DNA of 64,000 nucleotides from Natrinema salaciae (GCF_900110865.1 NZ_FOFD01000004.1:1-64000), one strand, 5' to 3'. Positions 52,472 to 61,374 are shown, numbered from the stretch's first letter. Notes: generated by a model from the letters alone, not told the origin. Numbers and translations are program-made.

Positions 52472-53461
52472 TCAACTCGAGTCGGGGCGGGAGACGACGT
52501 TCTCGAGGGCCGTCGCTCCGCCGGTCTCGATCGCCGCGACGTTCTCGGCGACGATGTCGGCCAGCCGATCCCAGTGTTTCGGCGTGTGGCCGCCGGTGTG
52601 GGGGGTAATGAGGCAGTTCTCGAGGTCCCAGAGCGGATGGTCGGCGGGAAGGGGCTCGGGGTCGGTGACGTCGAGCGCGGCGCCGCGAATCCCCTCGGAC
52701 TGTAGCGCCGAGACGAGCGCGTCGGTGTCGACGATGCCCCCGCGGGCCGCGTTGACGACGACTGCGGTCGGCGGGAGCGTCGCCAGTTCGTCCTCGCCGA
52801 CGAGCCGACGGGTCAGGTCGTTGAGCGGGCACGCGAGCACGACGTACTCGCTGCGGGAGAACGCCTCGTGGATATCGTCGTCCTCGAACCCGAGCACCTC
52901 GTCGGTCGGGCCTCCCTTCTCGGGCGTGTACCGAATTCCGATCGTCTCGACCTCGAACCCCTCGAGGCGCTGGACGACCGCTTGGCCGATCGAACCGAGG
53001 CCGACGATCGTGACGGTACTGTCGGTGAACTCGTGGGACTGGAAGTGCCGCCATTCGCCGTTTTCCTTCCGTCGCCACCCCTCGTGGAGCCGGCGCGCGA
53101 AGACGAGCATGTTGCCGATCGCCTGCTCGGCGATGCCCGGCGCGTGGATCCCGCCCGCGTTGGTCACGGCGACGCCGCGGTCGGCCAGCGCGTCCATCGG
53201 CACGTGATCGGTGCCGGCGAACGTACACGCGAACAGCTCGAGCCGGTCGGCGCGCTCAAGGAGAGGCTCCTCGATCGTGATGCCGGTCACGACCCGCGCC
53301 CTCGGGACGAGTTCGCGTTCGTCCTTCGGCGTCCGCGCGAGTGCCACGGTGTGGTCGGGCAGCCGCTCGCGCAGGGTTTCGGCGTACGACTCCATCGACA
53401 GCCCTTCCGTTCCCTCTCGAAGAACGACGACGTCCGGATCTGCGTCTGAATGTGCGCTCAT
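52472..53461 (-). CDS. D-2-hydroxyacid dehydrogenase
   Basis: 329 residues. NAD-binding GLGSIGQAVVQRLEGF near residue 155, catalytic Arg in VNAARGGIVD (residue 240 area), Glu in DVTDPEPLPADHPLW and His in ITPHTGGHTPKHW (His near 293). Early GVAVTNAGGIHAPGIAEQAIGNML is typical of the family. Reduces 2-oxo acids to D-2-hydroxy acids or the reverse. First gene of the operon with the FAD-Fe-S oxidase; it diverges from the M20 hydrolase gene with the operator at 53538 between. Confidence 0.92.
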   Translation of the reverse strand: MSAHSDADPDVVVLREGTEGLSMESYAETLRERLPDHTVALARTPKDERELVPRARVVTGITIEEPLLERADRLELFACTFAGTDHVPMDALADRGVAVTNAGGIHAPGIAEQAIGNMLVFARRLHEGWRRKENGEWRHFQSHEFTDSTVTIVGLGSIGQAVVQRLEGFEVETIGIRYTPEKGGPTDEVLGFEDDDIHEAFSRSEYVVLACPLNDLTRRLVGEDELATLPPTAVVVNAARGGIVDTDALVSALQSEGIRGAALDVTDPEPLPADHPLWDLENCLITPHTGGHTPKHWDRLADIVAENVAAIETGGATALENVVSRPDSS

Positions 53462-53537
53462 ATCGGTGTAACCGCGTCGGAGTGACGCTTTGGGGTACGA
53501 TTGTCACGGCCCCCCTTATCCTTTTTGTGTAGTCGTC

Positions 53538-53556
53538 GTAAACACTGATTGTGTAT
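53538..53556 (+). promoter_or_regulatory. Operator-like site between divergent dehydrogenase and M20 hydrolase genes
   Basis: GTAAACA-CTGAT-TGTGTAT; the right arm overlaps the TATAATTAA box (53554-53562) that would give a leaderless start near 53589. Shares GTCGTAnACA-N5-TGTGTAT with the site at 57998. A dimeric repressor site is likely. Confidence 0.6.
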
Positions 53557-53588
53557 AATTAAGTCGCTGGGGCACGTCAGTCCCTCGC

Positions 53589-54917
53589 ATGAGCGAGCCG
53601 ATTCAGGACCGACTCGTGACGGTTCGTCGCAACTTCCACCGCCACCCCGAGCCCGCGTGGCGCGAATTCTACACCACGGCCCGGCTCGTCGAGGAGATCC
53701 GGGCGGTCGGCGTCGACGAACTCGCCGTCGGTCCCGACGCCTACGACCCGGCCGATCGAATGGCCGTCCCCGACGCGGACCTCGAGCCGTGGCTCGAGCG
53801 CGCTCGCGACCGCGGCGCGGACGAAGACCTACTCGAGCGGATGACCGGCGGCAACACCGGGGCGGTGGCGGTACTCGAGCGCGGCGAAGGGCCGTCGATC
53901 GGGCTCCGGGTCGACATCGACGGGCTGTTCATCGAGGAGTCGACCGACGCGGACCACGATCCGGTCGACGAGGGCTTCCGCTCGGAGATCGACGGGACGA
54001 TGCACGCCTGCGGCCACGACGCGCACATGACGTGGGGACTGGCCGTTCTCGAGGCGATCGCCGAGAGCGACTTCTCGGGGCGGCTGGTGGTCTTCTTCCA
54101 GCCGGCCGAGGAGACGGGCGGCGGCGGCTGCCCCATGGCGAGAAGCGAGTTCGCGGCCGATCTGGACTACCTGCTGGCGGTCCACGTCGGCCTCGACCAT
54201 CCGACCGGCGAGGTCGTCGCCGGGATCGAGAAGCCGCTGGCGATGTGCCACATCGACGCGACGATCACGGGGACCTCCGCGCACGCGGGGAAGGCCCCGA
54301 ACGAGGGGGCAAACGCCATGCACGCGATGGGGACGGCGATCGTGAACACCTACGGCATCCCGCGGCACAGCGACGGGATGACCCGTGTGAACGTCGGCAC
54401 GGCCGAGGCGGGGACCGCGAGCAACGTTATCGCCGAGCGCGCTCACATGGCGGCCGAGGCCCGCGGCGAGACGACCGAACTGATGGAGTACGCGAAACGC
54501 CGCCTCGAGCGGACGATGAAATCCGCGGCGACGATGCACGGCTGCCGGGCCGAGGTCGACGTGGTGAGCGAGTCGCCCCGCGCCGACAGCGACCCCGAAC
54601 TCCAGGCGCTGGTCAGCGAGGTCGCAAACGGCGTCGACGGCGTCGAGCGCGTCCTGCCGGCCGCCGACTTCGGCGCGAGCGAGGACGCGACTTTCCTGAT
54701 GGAGCGCGTCCAGAACGACGGCGGCTTGGCGACGTACGCGATCGTCGGCACCGACCACCCGACCAGTCACCACACGCCGACGTTCGACGTCGACGAGCGC
54801 AGCCTGGAACACGGCGTCGACGTGCTGGTCGGGACGATCCGGGAACTCGAGGGCCGGCATCCGGTCCCGGAGGTCGCGGAGACGGCGGACGCCGAGTACG
54901 CGGAGGCCGACGAATGA
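53589..54917 (+). CDS. M20 family amidohydrolase (AbgA-like)
   Basis: 442 residues. M20 metal motifs: GLRVDIDGLFI (xxxD), GTMHACGHDAHMT (HxCGHD), PAEETGGGG (EE). The N-terminal phrases RRNFHRHPEPAWREFYTTARLVEE and PADRMAVPDADLEPWLERARDRG, and a late GTDHPTSHHTPTFDVDERSL, follow p-aminobenzoyl-glutamate hydrolase AbgA. Hydrolyses an N-acyl amino acid. In context it could replace the missing DoeB and deacetylate N-acetyl-diaminobutyrate (inference). The stop overlaps the ammonia-lyase start (ATGA). Confidence 0.87.
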   Translation: MSEPIQDRLVTVRRNFHRHPEPAWREFYTTARLVEEIRAVGVDELAVGPDAYDPADRMAVPDADLEPWLERARDRGADEDLLERMTGGNTGAVAVLERGEGPSIGLRVDIDGLFIEESTDADHDPVDEGFRSEIDGTMHACGHDAHMTWGLAVLEAIAESDFSGRLVVFFQPAEETGGGGCPMARSEFAADLDYLLAVHVGLDHPTGEVVAGIEKPLAMCHIDATITGTSAHAGKAPNEGANAMHAMGTAIVNTYGIPRHSDGMTRVNVGTAEAGTASNVIAERAHMAAEARGETTELMEYAKRRLERTMKSAATMHGCRAEVDVVSESPRADSDPELQALVSEVANGVDGVERVLPAADFGASEDATFLMERVQNDGGLATYAIVGTDHPTSHHTPTFDVDERSLEHGVDVLVGTIRELEGRHPVPEVAETADAEYAEADE

Positions 54918-56212
54918 GCGAGGGGAGCGGCGAGGGACGCGAGGCGAACGACGGAGCCCGGACCAACGGGACCGGCGGAGCGGACGACCCGCTCGTCGAC
55001 CTCGCGGACGTCGAGGCTGCACGGGAGCGCGTCGCCGACGTCGTCCACCGGACGCCGCTGGACACCTCGCGAACGTTCGCCGAGATGAGCGGCGCGGCCT
55101 CGGTCGGGCTCAAACTCGAGAACGTCCAGCGGACGGGCTCGTTCAAGATCCGCGGCGCGTACAACACGCTGGCACAGCTTTCCTCCGCGGAGCGAGCGGC
55201 GGGCGTCGTTTCCTCGAGCGCGGGCAACCACGCGCAGGGCGTGGCGCTGGCCGGCGACCTGCTCGATATCGACACGACGATCGCGGTGCCGGAGGTGACG
55301 CCGGCCGCGAAGATCGAGGCCACCCGCGGCTACGGTGCCGAGGTGGTCGTCGAGGGCGACATCTACGAGCGATCCTACGAGTACGCCGTAGAGCGGGCCG
55401 CCGAGACCGGCGAGACGTTCGTCCATCCCTTCGACGACGAGGCCATCGTCGCGGGCCAGGGAACGATCGGCCTCGAGTTGCTCGAGCAGTACCCCGAGAT
55501 CGACACCGTCCTCGTCTCGATCGGTGGCGGCGGCCTGATTTCCGGGATCGGGACGGTGCTGAAGGCCCGCGACCCGGACACCCGCGTGATCGGAGTGCAG
55601 CCGGACGGAGCCGCTCACGCGAAACCGTCGCTCGAGGCGGGCGAGATCCGCGAGCTCCCGGACGTCGACACCGTCGCGGAGGGGATCGCGGACACGCGCA
55701 TGCTCGAGACCACCTTCACGATCGCCCGCGAGGTCGTCGACGACGTGGTCAGCGTGAGCGATCGGGAGATCGCCGCCGCGGTCACCCTGCTGGCCGAGCG
55801 CGCGAAAACGGTCGCCGAGAGCGCCGGGGCCGCGCCGCTCGCGGCCGCGCTCTCGGACGAGCTGGCGCTCGAGGGCGAGCACGTCGCCGTCGTCGTCTCC
55901 GGCGGGAACGTGAACCTCACCGAGCACGCCGAGCTCGTCCGGACCGGGTTACACGAACTCGAACGCTACGCCGAAGCGCGACTCGCGCTCGAGGGGTGGC
56001 CGACGGCGGTTCGCGAGGTGGTCGAAACCGTCGAAGCCGAGGGTGCCGAACTGGACGCCCTCGAGCGCGCTCGTCGGACCTCGGTCGACGATCCGAACCG
56101 GACGCCCGTGACGATCGGCCTCGAAGGGAGCGGTCCCGAGCACCTCGAGGGAGTGCTCGAGGCGCTTGCCGAACGGGACGGCGTTTCGATCGTCGACCGT
56201 TCGCTCGAGTAG
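54914..56212 (+). CDS. ilvA: Threonine ammonia-lyase (threonine dehydratase), ACT domain
   Basis: 432 residues from ATG at 54914. PLP fold type II: NVQRTGSFKIRGAYNTL with the Schiff-base Lys (residue 78 region), SSSAGNHAQGVAL, GGGGLISGIG phosphate loop, and a C-terminal ACT-like domain (VTIGLEGSGPEHLEGVLEALAERDGV). Overlaps the M20 gene by 4 bp. Deaminates threonine to 2-oxobutyrate. In hydroxyectoine catabolism a related EutB is found, so it may act on a hydroxyectoine-derived amino acid; IlvA/TdcB-like identity is more certain. Confidence 0.9.
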   Translation: MSEGSGEGREANDGARTNGTGGADDPLVDLADVEAARERVADVVHRTPLDTSRTFAEMSGAASVGLKLENVQRTGSFKIRGAYNTLAQLSSAERAAGVVSSSAGNHAQGVALAGDLLDIDTTIAVPEVTPAAKIEATRGYGAEVVVEGDIYERSYEYAVERAAETGETFVHPFDDEAIVAGQGTIGLELLEQYPEIDTVLVSIGGGGLISGIGTVLKARDPDTRVIGVQPDGAAHAKPSLEAGEIRELPDVDTVAEGIADTRMLETTFTIAREVVDDVVSVSDREIAAAVTLLAERAKTVAESAGAAPLAAALSDELALEGEHVAVVVSGGNVNLTEHAELVRTGLHELERYAEARLALEGWPTAVREVVETVEAEGAELDALERARRTSVDDPNRTPVTIGLEGSGPEHLEGVLEALAERDGVSIVDRSLE

Positions 56213-56242
56213 CCACTGGTCGCAGTTCCGGCTCCCCCGTCG

Positions 56243-56581
56243 ATGACCGAGGGGACCTCTCAACGAAATGTTTTCTGCGGTGACGAAACAAGTCAGCGCG
56301 TGGATCGAGCGCTCGTCTATCACGTCTCACAGATGGTCGTCGGCGGTGGCTTCACGATGATCGGGGTCTCGACGATCCAGCCTAGCGATCCCGACGGGGC
56401 GGTCGGCTCCATTAGTGCGGCCCTGATGATCGTCGGCGGTATCGGGATGCTCCTCGGCAACGGGTACTACGTTCTCACGTCGAACACCGATCGCGTCGAG
56501 CTGGGGCCCGTGACGTTCTGGGTCTCCGTAGCGGGGGCAGTGCTCGTATTCCTCGCGGGAATGCTGTCCCTCGCGAGCTAA
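56243..56581 (+). CDS. Small three-helix membrane protein
   Basis: 112 residues. Three hydrophobic segments follow a charged N-terminus: MVVGGGFTMIGVSTIQ, SISAALMIVGGIGMLLGNGYYVL and GPVTFWVSVAGAVLVFLAGML. No motif is recognised. An internal ATG at 56333 gives a shorter version beginning at the first helix. Co-directional with the ammonia-lyase (30 bp gap) and convergent with the aminotransferase. Function unknown. Confidence 0.6.
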   Translation: MTEGTSQRNVFCGDETSQRVDRALVYHVSQMVVGGGFTMIGVSTIQPSDPDGAVGSISAALMIVGGIGMLLGNGYYVLTSNTDRVELGPVTFWVSVAGAVLVFLAGMLSLAS

Positions 56582-56637
56582 CGGAGAATCGTTCGCGGAT
56601 GCGGTCGACCGGGAAGCCGAGAGCCTGACCGTGCCCG

Positions 56638-57999
56638 TCAGGCCACTTTCGCGCTCGGCTCGGCGGCCTCGATCGCCTCGAGGAAGATGGAGATTCCCAG
56701 TTCGATCTCGCGTTCGCTCGAGTCCAGCGGCGGGAGCAGCCGGATGGTCTTCTTGCCGCAGCCGAGGGTGAGCAGGCCGCGCTCGAGGGCGGCCTGAACG
56801 ACCGCGCTCCGACGCGCCGCCGTATCGAACTCGACGGCGAGCATCAGGCCCGTGCCACGGACGTCCTCGACGGACGCCGGCGTGTCGTCGCGGAGGATCT
56901 CTTTGGCCTGCTCGCCGCGCCGGGTGGCGTTGTCGAGCAGATCGTGTTCCTGAATCGCCTCGAGGGTGAACGCGCCCATCATCGAACCCAGCAGGTCGCC
57001 GCCGCCGAAGGTCGAGCCCAAGCGATTCTTTTCGCTGGGGAAGACATCCGAGCGGGAGACGGTCGCGCCGACGCGGAGGGCCTTCGCGCTGGCGATGACG
57101 TCGGGTTCGATCGGGTAGTGGTCCGAGGCCCAGATCTCGCCGGTGCGGCCGATCCCGGACTGGATCTCGTCGACGACCAGCGGGATGTCGTAAGCGTCGG
57201 TGACGTCCGCCACCTCCTGCATGAACGCCTGGCTGGGGAAGCGGTAGCCGCCGACGCCCTGGATCGGCTCGAGCGTGAGGAAGGCAATTTCGTCGGGGTC
57301 GACGTACCCGCCCTCGGGCGCGAGCATGTTCCGAAGCTGCGAGCCGCCGCCCGCGAAGAAGCCGCAGTCGCAGCTGTCGGCGTCACAACCCCGATCCGCA
57401 CAGAAGGGGACCGTCTCGATCCCGCCGATCTCGGGGTAGTGGTGCGTGTAGACGTCCTTGGACTTCGTCAGCGACAGGGTGCCGAGGGTGCGGCCGTGGA
57501 AGCTGCCCGCGAAGGCGACGCCGTACTTGGCCGGCGCGCGGTAGTCGTGGGTGATCTTCATCGCGTTCTCCATCGCCTCCGCGCCGGAGTTCGAGAGGAA
57601 GACGGTGTCCATCCCGTACTGGCTCGAGACCTCGGTCAGTTTCTCCATGAGGTGACTCGAGCCGGGGAAGTCGGCCTCGTCGGGGGACGGACCGGAGCCG
57701 AAGTACATGTCCTGGCCCGCGATCTTCATCGGTTCGACGAGGTCGAACTCGCGGACCTTCTCGAGGATCTTCTCGTTGTTGTAGCCGAGCGGCGCGGCAC
57801 CGATGTGGCAGGTGAAGTCGAGGAGGACGTTTCCGTCGACGTCGGTGACGAACGGCCCGTCGGCCTCCCGCGTCACGTCCCAGACGAAGTCGTGAGAGTA
57901 CTCGCTGGGCGCGGAGTACTCCTGGTGGAAGTCGACCCACTGCTGCGCGTTCGGACCCGGAAGCGCGTCCGCGTCGGGTTTCGCAGTGTCTCTATCCAT
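56638..57999 (-). CDS. Class III aminotransferase (DoeD/4-aminobutyrate type)
   Basis: 453 residues from ATG at 57999. PLP fold type I, class III: SNSGAEAMENAMKITHDYRAP near 120, HGRTLGTLSLT near 160, LEPIQGVGGY, PLVVDEIQSGIGRTG near 263, and Schiff-base Lys in VIASAKALRVGATV. Transfers an omega-amino group, e.g. of diaminobutyrate to give aspartate semialdehyde or of GABA. The start codon overlaps the operator at 57998-58016 and GATTTAATG lies 28 bp upstream, so the mRNA is leaderless. A long frame upstream to 58452 is rejected. Confidence 0.9.
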   Translation of the reverse strand: MDRDTAKPDADALPGPNAQQWVDFHQEYSAPSEYSHDFVWDVTREADGPFVTDVDGNVLLDFTCHIGAAPLGYNNEKILEKVREFDLVEPMKIAGQDMYFGSGPSPDEADFPGSSHLMEKLTEVSSQYGMDTVFLSNSGAEAMENAMKITHDYRAPAKYGVAFAGSFHGRTLGTLSLTKSKDVYTHHYPEIGGIETVPFCADRGCDADSCDCGFFAGGGSQLRNMLAPEGGYVDPDEIAFLTLEPIQGVGGYRFPSQAFMQEVADVTDAYDIPLVVDEIQSGIGRTGEIWASDHYPIEPDVIASAKALRVGATVSRSDVFPSEKNRLGSTFGGGDLLGSMMGAFTLEAIQEHDLLDNATRRGEQAKEILRDDTPASVEDVRGTGLMLAVEFDTAARRSAVVQAALERGLLTLGCGKKTIRLLPPLDSSEREIELGISIFLEAIEAAEPSAKVA

Positions 58000-58016
58000 A
58001 CACAGATTATGTATAC
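57998..58016 (-). promoter_or_regulatory. Operator-like site at the aminotransferase start
   Basis: In the direction of the gene: GTATACA-TAATC-TGTGTAT. It lies between the TATA box (58022-58030) and the start codon, covering the transcription start, a classic repressor position. Shares its sequence and spacing with the sites at 53538, 45856 and 61184. Confidence 0.6.
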
Positions 58017-58313
58017 GACGTACATTAAATCTTGGTATGGGGTACGTAGGAAATCTGCCGTCGCGACTGCCGATTCGATCGGAAATCGACGAAGGGCGAA
58101 ATCGATGCAAGCCGCAAAAGCCGAGTTGTGACAGTTGTTCAATCGTCGGTTTCGACGAGCCCGCCGGAACCGGGTGCGATAGTTGATCGGTATAAAACGG
58201 CAATGGTCTATGTCTTATTGGGGGTACCCTCCCTATTATTTTAACTAATTTATTATTTTTACGAAATATACTAAATGGTAATCTATATATGGTTTCCCAT
58301 GTTATTTGATCCC

Positions 58314-59126
58314 ATGGAATATAAGAATACGGTAAGCCGACGAAGCATATTACAGAAAAGTGTTTTTGCCTCAACTGTCTTAACAAGTATAGGGTCAATA
58401 ACAAATTCAGTTTCAGCCACAGATACGTCGCCCTCGGACGATTCAGTTTCACCTACATCTAGGATGCCTGGGGGTGGGGGAGGGGTCCCAATAATTGACA
58501 CTACAAGTGAGGGTGAATATACTTCACACACGATGGAAAAGGCAGAGGCTGCTGAAGCGGAGCTCGCAATAGGTTCGGCAGTAACTGCTTCCCCCTATAC
58601 AAACCCACCTGCCCCTGTATTTGTGAATTGGGCTACTCATGTTACTGATGCCGTCGGAATAAAAAAGATTGATGATTTAGAAGTCAAAGTCACAATTAAA
58701 GATTACTTGAGTTATAATGACCAATGGCGGTTCCTGGATCCTTACGCTTCAATGGAGGATGCACCCCAAGAGGAAGGCTTTGTGGATGCTTTTGGTGTTA
58801 GTGTTGGTTACATGGGTGTCGGCTTCGGCGTCTCATTTTCAGTAGATGGTGATCAACAGTCCATTGATAGACAAGAAAAAGAAATAACATATAACTTTGG
58901 TCAGGTTGTAGACGCGGAAAGTCATGAGAGTGGTTCGAACACTGGCTGGTTAAAATTCAATGTCAACAATCCAGTTTATTCGAATGTCGACTACCCGAAG
59001 TGTACAGTACGCGTCGAGGTGTCTGGGACTTTCAATTACAATGCACCCTGTCCAGGATGGTATTGTCATGGTGAAAAGAATACCTTGAGCTGCAGCGAAA
59101 CATTTGCCATCGACTTCTCAAACTAA
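58314..59126 (+). CDS. Tat-secreted orphan protein of low GC
   Basis: 270 residues from ATG 58314, placed by a CTATATAT box 28 bp upstream (ATG 58275 and 58299 are also in frame). A twin-arginine signal (VSRRSILQKSVFASTVLTSIGSITNSVSA) is followed by a Gly/Ser-rich stretch (MPGGGGGVP) and a beta-rich domain with four C-terminal cysteines (YPKC, APCPGWYC, LSC). AT-rich codons are unlike the surrounding genes and suggest recent gain. I recognise no family. A secreted halocin-like or surface protein is possible but unproven. Confidence 0.75.
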   Translation: MEYKNTVSRRSILQKSVFASTVLTSIGSITNSVSATDTSPSDDSVSPTSRMPGGGGGVPIIDTTSEGEYTSHTMEKAEAAEAELAIGSAVTASPYTNPPAPVFVNWATHVTDAVGIKKIDDLEVKVTIKDYLSYNDQWRFLDPYASMEDAPQEEGFVDAFGVSVGYMGVGFGVSFSVDGDQQSIDRQEKEITYNFGQVVDAESHESGSNTGWLKFNVNNPVYSNVDYPKCTVRVEVSGTFNYNAPCPGWYCHGEKNTLSCSETFAIDFSN

Positions 59127-59436
59127 TACGGCGATTTTTGTACATATTCAGCTATTTTGCCTCTTATCCATAAGCAATATTTATTGTCCTTCATCATACT
59201 GATGACTAGCGATAGTCGCCTCGGTATCTCATATTCGGATTTCCGACCATGTCTACGTCGGGCTCTGCCGTACTCTATTATTTTATATTAAAATCACGGT
59301 ATATTGGCGAGGAGAGGCCAAAAGTAACAACCACAGTCCGGATCGTAAAGTGCGACTGGTTCGCCGAGACGAGTCAGCGGCCGGTAGTAGCGGGCAGGGA
59401 TTGGTTATTGATCAGAGAGATGGAACGTCTTGCGGA
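59127..59436. other. Intergenic region
   Basis: 310 bp, AT-rich on the left half. It contains an inverted repeat GACTA-GCGA-TAGTC near 59204-59218. Upstream signals are seen, but no convincing coding frame. Confidence 0.5.
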
Positions 59437-61083
59437 TCAGTCGTCGTCGGACTCAACGGGACCGCGAGGCCCGGACGGTGACTCCGCCTCGGTTTTTCGG
59501 CTCGAGCCGATGAGGACGGTTTCGTCCTGCAGTAACACCCGACCGTGGTTCGAGCCGAAGTCCTTGATCAGTGAGAGCATCGCGGCGAAGCAGACGAAAG
59601 CGAAGGGTGCACCGGTGATGATGACCGCGTTCTGGAGTGCACCCGCTCCGTCGCTACCACCGATGATCATGAGGATCGCAGCGGTCATACCGAGGACGAC
59701 CCCCCAGAAGACTCGGTTAATAGTTGAGGGACTCGCCTTCCCACCGGTCGTCATCATCGAGACGGCGAGCGTTGACGAGTCAGCCGAGGTGATGAAGAAC
59801 GTTGTTACCAGAATCATAAAGGCAATCATGAACACGGTTCCCAGCGGGAACGCCTCAAAGAGGATGAAGCCTGAAATCTCCGGGGCGATAGGTGGTTCGA
59901 TTACGGTCGAGAAGTCTGCCGTTTCGGTGTGGTGGTACCGCAGTGCGGTACCACCGACAAACGTGAACCACGGGATGGTCGCGGCCGAGGTCGCACCGAT
60001 CCCCGTGAACGCGACTTCGCGGACGGTCCGTCCCTTGGAGATGCGAGCGATGAACAGTCCGGCGAACGGGGACCACGAGAGCGCCCACGCCCAGTAGAAG
60101 ACGGTCCACGAGTTCATCCAACTCGTCCCGCCGTCGGTTCCCGTCCCGGTGTAGAGGCTCATGGACGTGAAGTCGGCGATCATGCCGCCGAGGGCCTGGG
60201 AACCGAGCAGAAGCAGGAACAGTGTCGGACCTAGGATGAACGTCGCGAGCATGAGCACGACGAACAGGATCATGTTGAAGTTCGACAGCCGGCGGATGCC
60301 CCTGTCGACGCCCAGCACCATGGAGATCGTAAACAGGAGTGTCATCGTGGTCACCACGAGGAGGATGCCGATGTTCCCCAGATCGATCCCCCACTGGTAG
60401 TTGAGCCCGGCGATGAACTGGCTGCCGATGAAACCGAGCGAGGTGGCCACGCCGCCGATCGTCGCGAAGACAGCGAGGATGTCGACGACTTTCGCGGCCG
60501 GGCCGTCGAGGTTCTCTTTGCCGAGGATCGGCGTCAGCGCGGAGGAGACCCGGAGTGGGACGCCCTCGTAATTGTACGCGAAGTAGGCGATTGCGAGTCC
60601 CATGATCGTGAACACGGCCAGCTGGGGGAGTGCCCAGTGGAACAACGTCTGTTGGATCGCGATCGGGATCGCCTCGCTCGTACCGCCCTCGACCCCAAAC
60701 AGCGGCGAGGGGTTGTCGTAGTAGAACAGTGCCTCCGTCGGACCCCAGAACACGACACCGGCCGCGAACCCGGCAGAGTACAACATCGCGAAGTACGACA
60801 GGAAGCTGTACTCGGGGTCCGAGTCCCCCATCTTGATCTTGCCCCACGGCCCGACGATCAGAAACAGCAGGAAGAGGACGATCAAGAACACGATCACTAG
60901 TAGCGCCCAGTTCAGGTACGTGACCACCCAGTCGTAGACGGTCCCGATCGTCTCGGTGACGAGTGTTTCGTTGACGAAGAACGTCCCGATCACCCCGACG
61001 GTCAGTAACGCCCCGAACGCGAAGACGATCGGATCGATCTCCTCGAGGAACGTGTCGACCGCTCCCTTCTCGGCGTCACTCAT
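59437..61083 (-). CDS. BCCT family compatible-solute transporter
   Basis: 548 residues with twelve membrane helices. Family phrases: FAAGVVFWGPTEALFYYDNPS (TM2), WGIDLGNIGILLVVTTM, and the conserved tryptophan segment WTVFYWAWALSWSPFAGLFIARISKGRTVREV (TM8). FFITSADSSTLAVSMMTTGG is the Ser/Thr-rich helix. Sodium- or proton-coupled uptake of betaine, choline, carnitine or ectoine. Operator-like site at 61184. Together with DoeA and the aminotransferase it points to solute import for catabolism; substrate not determinable. Confidence 0.95.
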   Translation of the reverse strand: MSDAEKGAVDTFLEEIDPIVFAFGALLTVGVIGTFFVNETLVTETIGTVYDWVVTYLNWALLVIVFLIVLFLLFLIVGPWGKIKMGDSDPEYSFLSYFAMLYSAGFAAGVVFWGPTEALFYYDNPSPLFGVEGGTSEAIPIAIQQTLFHWALPQLAVFTIMGLAIAYFAYNYEGVPLRVSSALTPILGKENLDGPAAKVVDILAVFATIGGVATSLGFIGSQFIAGLNYQWGIDLGNIGILLVVTTMTLLFTISMVLGVDRGIRRLSNFNMILFVVLMLATFILGPTLFLLLLGSQALGGMIADFTSMSLYTGTGTDGGTSWMNSWTVFYWAWALSWSPFAGLFIARISKGRTVREVAFTGIGATSAATIPWFTFVGGTALRYHHTETADFSTVIEPPIAPEISGFILFEAFPLGTVFMIAFMILVTTFFITSADSSTLAVSMMTTGGKASPSTINRVFWGVVLGMTAAILMIIGGSDGAGALQNAVIITGAPFAFVCFAAMLSLIKDFGSNHGRVLLQDETVLIGSSRKTEAESPSGPRGPVESDDD

Positions 61084-61183
61084 GCCGTCTCACCCCCGAG
61101 ATCGGACGACAGCGTACTGATCGGCCGTCTCTCCACCTACCGTTCGCCATGCTGCGTGATGGCATACCGTGAGCATTGACGGC

Positions 61184-61202
61184 GTATACAATAAGTGTTT
61201 CT
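61184..61202. promoter_or_regulatory. Operator-like site upstream of the BCCT gene
   Basis: GTATACA-ATAAG-TGTTTCT, 101 bp before the BCCT start. Overlaps an ATTGTATA box on the minus strand. Fourth member of the GTA(A/T)ACA-N5-TGT set. A further CGTATACGG lies near 61247. Confidence 0.5.
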
Positions 61203-61374
61203 CACTTTGCGGATTTATCCACGGATTGTGTTTATTGTTTGTTTGGCCGTATACGGAGTTAGACGGCTATATTTTCACATGTATATGGATGAAATGCGGA
61301 ATTAGACTAGAACGCGTGGCATAATTCTGTCGAGAGGAGGTAATTGTCGATTTGCTATCTCGATCAGTAATCGA

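Noticed and set aside
53549-56212. Reading M20 hydrolase and ammonia-lyase as one 887-codon fusion
   Set aside because: The frame of the ammonia-lyase is open upstream through the M20 gene, but that portion is an Arg-rich shadow. The M20 protein is encoded in another frame and ends with an ATGA overlap.
56638-58452. 604-codon version of the aminotransferase
   Set aside because: The added 150 residues are basic and cross the operator and promoter; the leaderless ATG at 57999 is better.
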